Shown piece after piece: positions 62,821 through 64,000 of a stretch of 64,000 nucleotides of DNA (positions within the stretch are counted from its first letter, which is position 1; each line of letters begins with the position of its first letter). A model generated the notes under the pieces. It did not search any database and was not told the origin of the DNA. It saw nothing but the letters and a program-made list of their open reading frames with translations. Position numbers and translations under genes: made by a program. Source of the DNA: Olsenella sp. An285 (GTDB taxonomy: Bacteria; Actinomycetota; Coriobacteriia; Coriobacteriales; Atopobiaceae); the NCBI RefSeq assembly GCF_002159625.1, contig NZ_NFIZ01000008.1, positions 46,585-110,584 of the forward strand, read 5' to 3'.

Positions 62821-63243
62821 ATGTACGGACTCAAGACAGAGGCGAGCTTCGACTCGGCCCACTTCCTGGCGGACTACCACGGCAAGTGCGAGAACCTCCA
62901 CGGGCACCGCTGGCGCGTGGTCGCGTACCTGCGCACGGACGAGCTCGGCGCCGCCGGCACGGAGCGCGACATGGTCTGCGACTTCGGCGTCTTCAAGCGC
63001 GCGGTCCGGGCGCTCGCGGAGGAGTTCGACCACACCTTCCTCGTGGAGGGGGGGACGCTCAGGCCCGAGACCGTGGCCGCGCTCGAGGGCGAGGGCTTCT
63101 CCCTCACCGTCCTGCCCTTCCGCACCACGGCGGAGAACCTCGCGCGCCACTTCTGCGAGCGCCTGCGCGCGCAGGGGATGCCGTGCTCGCAGGTGGACGT
63201 CTACGAGACGCCTCTCAACTGCGCCACGTACCTGGCGGACTGA
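62821..63243 (+). CDS. queD: 6-carboxytetrahydropterin synthase
   Basis: The 140-residue enzyme belongs to the QueD/PTPS family and converts dihydroneopterin triphosphate to 6-carboxytetrahydropterin for queuosine/7-deazaguanine synthesis. Zinc-binding histidines are in FDSAHFLADY and CENLHGHRWRV, and the catalytic Cys is in GKCENLHGH. MVCDFGVFKRAVR and EFDHTFL match the family. The ATG at 62821 is the first in the conserved position. queC/queE are not in the window. Confidence 0.92.
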   Translation: MYGLKTEASFDSAHFLADYHGKCENLHGHRWRVVAYLRTDELGAAGTERDMVCDFGVFKRAVRALAEEFDHTFLVEGGTLRPETVAALEGEGFSLTVLPFRTTAENLARHFCERLRAQGMPCSQVDVYETPLNCATYLAD

Positions 63244-63398
63244 CGCCCGGCCGACGCCGCGCTCCCGCCCCGCCTGCGCCAGCCTGACGCCGCGCTTGCA
63301 GCAACCTGACGCCCCGCTGGCCCCTAGCCGCCGGGCGCCGCCCGGTTGCCGTCCGCCACCTCGATGTTATTGCGCAAGAGATATGCGCCTCCGGTGGC

Positions 63399-63404
63399 TA
63401 TACT
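63399..63404 (+). promoter_or_regulatory. Possible -10 box of the GH5 gene
   Basis: TATACT lies 40 bp upstream of the start; no good -35 box is at the expected spacing. The preceding 150 bp hold only short CTGACGCC repeats. Confidence 0.3.
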
Positions 63405-63443
63405 CTTTCTGAGGGGCACAGCGAGAGAGCGGAGGTGCGCCAT

Positions 63444-64000
63444 GGCCAACCATCCCCTGCACGGAGTCAATCTGACGGGCTGGCTCACGCTTGAGTCGTG
63501 GGTCACTCCCGAACTCTTTGCCGAGGCGGGCGCCCTGGACGAGCACGCCCTCGTGAGCGCCCTCGGGCCGGACCGCTACGCCGAGTTCGTGCGCGCCCAC
63601 CGCGAGGAGTTCGTGACGCGGGACGACTTCGTCAAGATCGCCGCCCGCGGCTTCAACGCCGTGCGCCTTCCCATACCCTGGTACGTCTACGGTGACGAGG
63701 GACCGGAGCCCGGGCCCTACGTGGGCTGCATCGAGCTCGTGGACCAGGCGCTCGAGTGGGCGGAGGAGATAGGCCTCAACGTGGTCTTTGCCCTCGCGAT
63801 CAATCCCGGCGGCCCGCACGCGGACGACGGCATGGCCCCCGACAACGCTGACTGCCACGTCCCGCGCGAGCGCATCCTCGACGTGGTCTACGCCCTCGCC
63901 AAGCGCTACGCCTCCCGCGTGGGCTTCTTCGGCATCGAGCTCGCGGACGACGCCGTGCCGCAGGTCCGCCGCGGCCTCACGCTCACGGACGGCATCCCCC
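63444..64000 (+). CDS. Glycoside hydrolase family 5-type protein (partial, runs off the right edge)
   Basis: The first 185 residues begin MANHPLHGVNLTGWLTLESW, followed by TRDDFVKIAARGFNAVRLPI and PWYVYGDEGP. A later block, LVDQALEWAEEIGLNVVFAL, is the expected beta strand and helix of a GH5 barrel. This pattern matches exo-beta-1,3-glucanase-like GH5 proteins. The catalytic Glu residues lie beyond the edge. There is no signal peptide, so it probably acts inside the cell on imported oligosaccharides. GCGGAGGTGCGCC precedes the ATG. Confidence 0.8.

Overview
The window is about 68% G+C, densely coded, and fits a strictly anaerobic Coriobacteriia actinobacterium of the Olsenella/Atopobium type. 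This placement is my inference from base composition, codon use and gene content: class III ribonucleotide reductase with its activase, a BaiH-like flavin oxidoreductase, the GGGtGRT/NifU-like pair, and peptide uptake. No rRNA, tRNA or CRISPR array was found.

Layout. 1-10 kb: PadR regulator (cut by the edge), murI, BaiH-like reductase, DegV lipid-binding protein, M3 oligoendopeptidase, a small membrane protein, an XRE regulator, a 41-residue peptide gene and an MFS transporter. 10-19 kb: GNAT acetyltransferase, then oppABCDF plus a small membrane protein. 19-26 kb: pspA with a TPM-like membrane protein, DUF1893 and LarA-like genes, a broken REP-associated transposase flanked by its repeats, and the GGGtGRT/Fe-S scaffold pair. 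26-31 kb: DMT transporter, nudC, then an unusual lower-GC block with an HTH regulator, a DUF2975-like membrane protein, a tiny peptide gene and a radical SAM/SPASM maturase. 31-38 kb: leucine synthesis (leader peptide and attenuator, leuA, leuC, leuD, leuB) interrupted by a DinJ/YafQ toxin-antitoxin pair. 38-46 kb: an ATPase with a 46-bp operator-like palindrome, MalY/PatB lyase, mgtA with its own leader peptide and terminator. 46-52 kb: nrdDG with NrdR-like boxes, an aminotransferase, a HAD phosphatase, a nitroreductase. 52-61 kb: two TrkA proteins behind a P2C-like P-type ATPase, preceded by a KdpDE-like two-component system and an M16C protease. 61-64 kb: DMT transporter, queD and a GH5 glycosidase cut by the right edge.

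The intergenic DNA is the most unusual part. (i) The 10-mer CGAGAAGAAC occurs 22 times exactly (its 9-mer core 23 times) on both strands, in several reading frames and strongly enriched between genes; inverted pairs form terminator-like stems. It resembles a DNA-uptake-type signal. (ii) A family of long perfect stem-loops has stems that differ from copy to copy but a conserved apical loop. (iii) At least three families of short palindromic repeats occur; some lie inside coding sequence, where they supply N-terminal residues or a stop codon.

Possible working units: peptide uptake (Opp) with peptidases; leucine synthesis under leader-peptide attenuation; magnesium uptake under a second leader; a potassium/cation module (P2C ATPase, TrkA pair, KdpDE-like regulators); and a possible small RiPP locus around the radical SAM enzyme.
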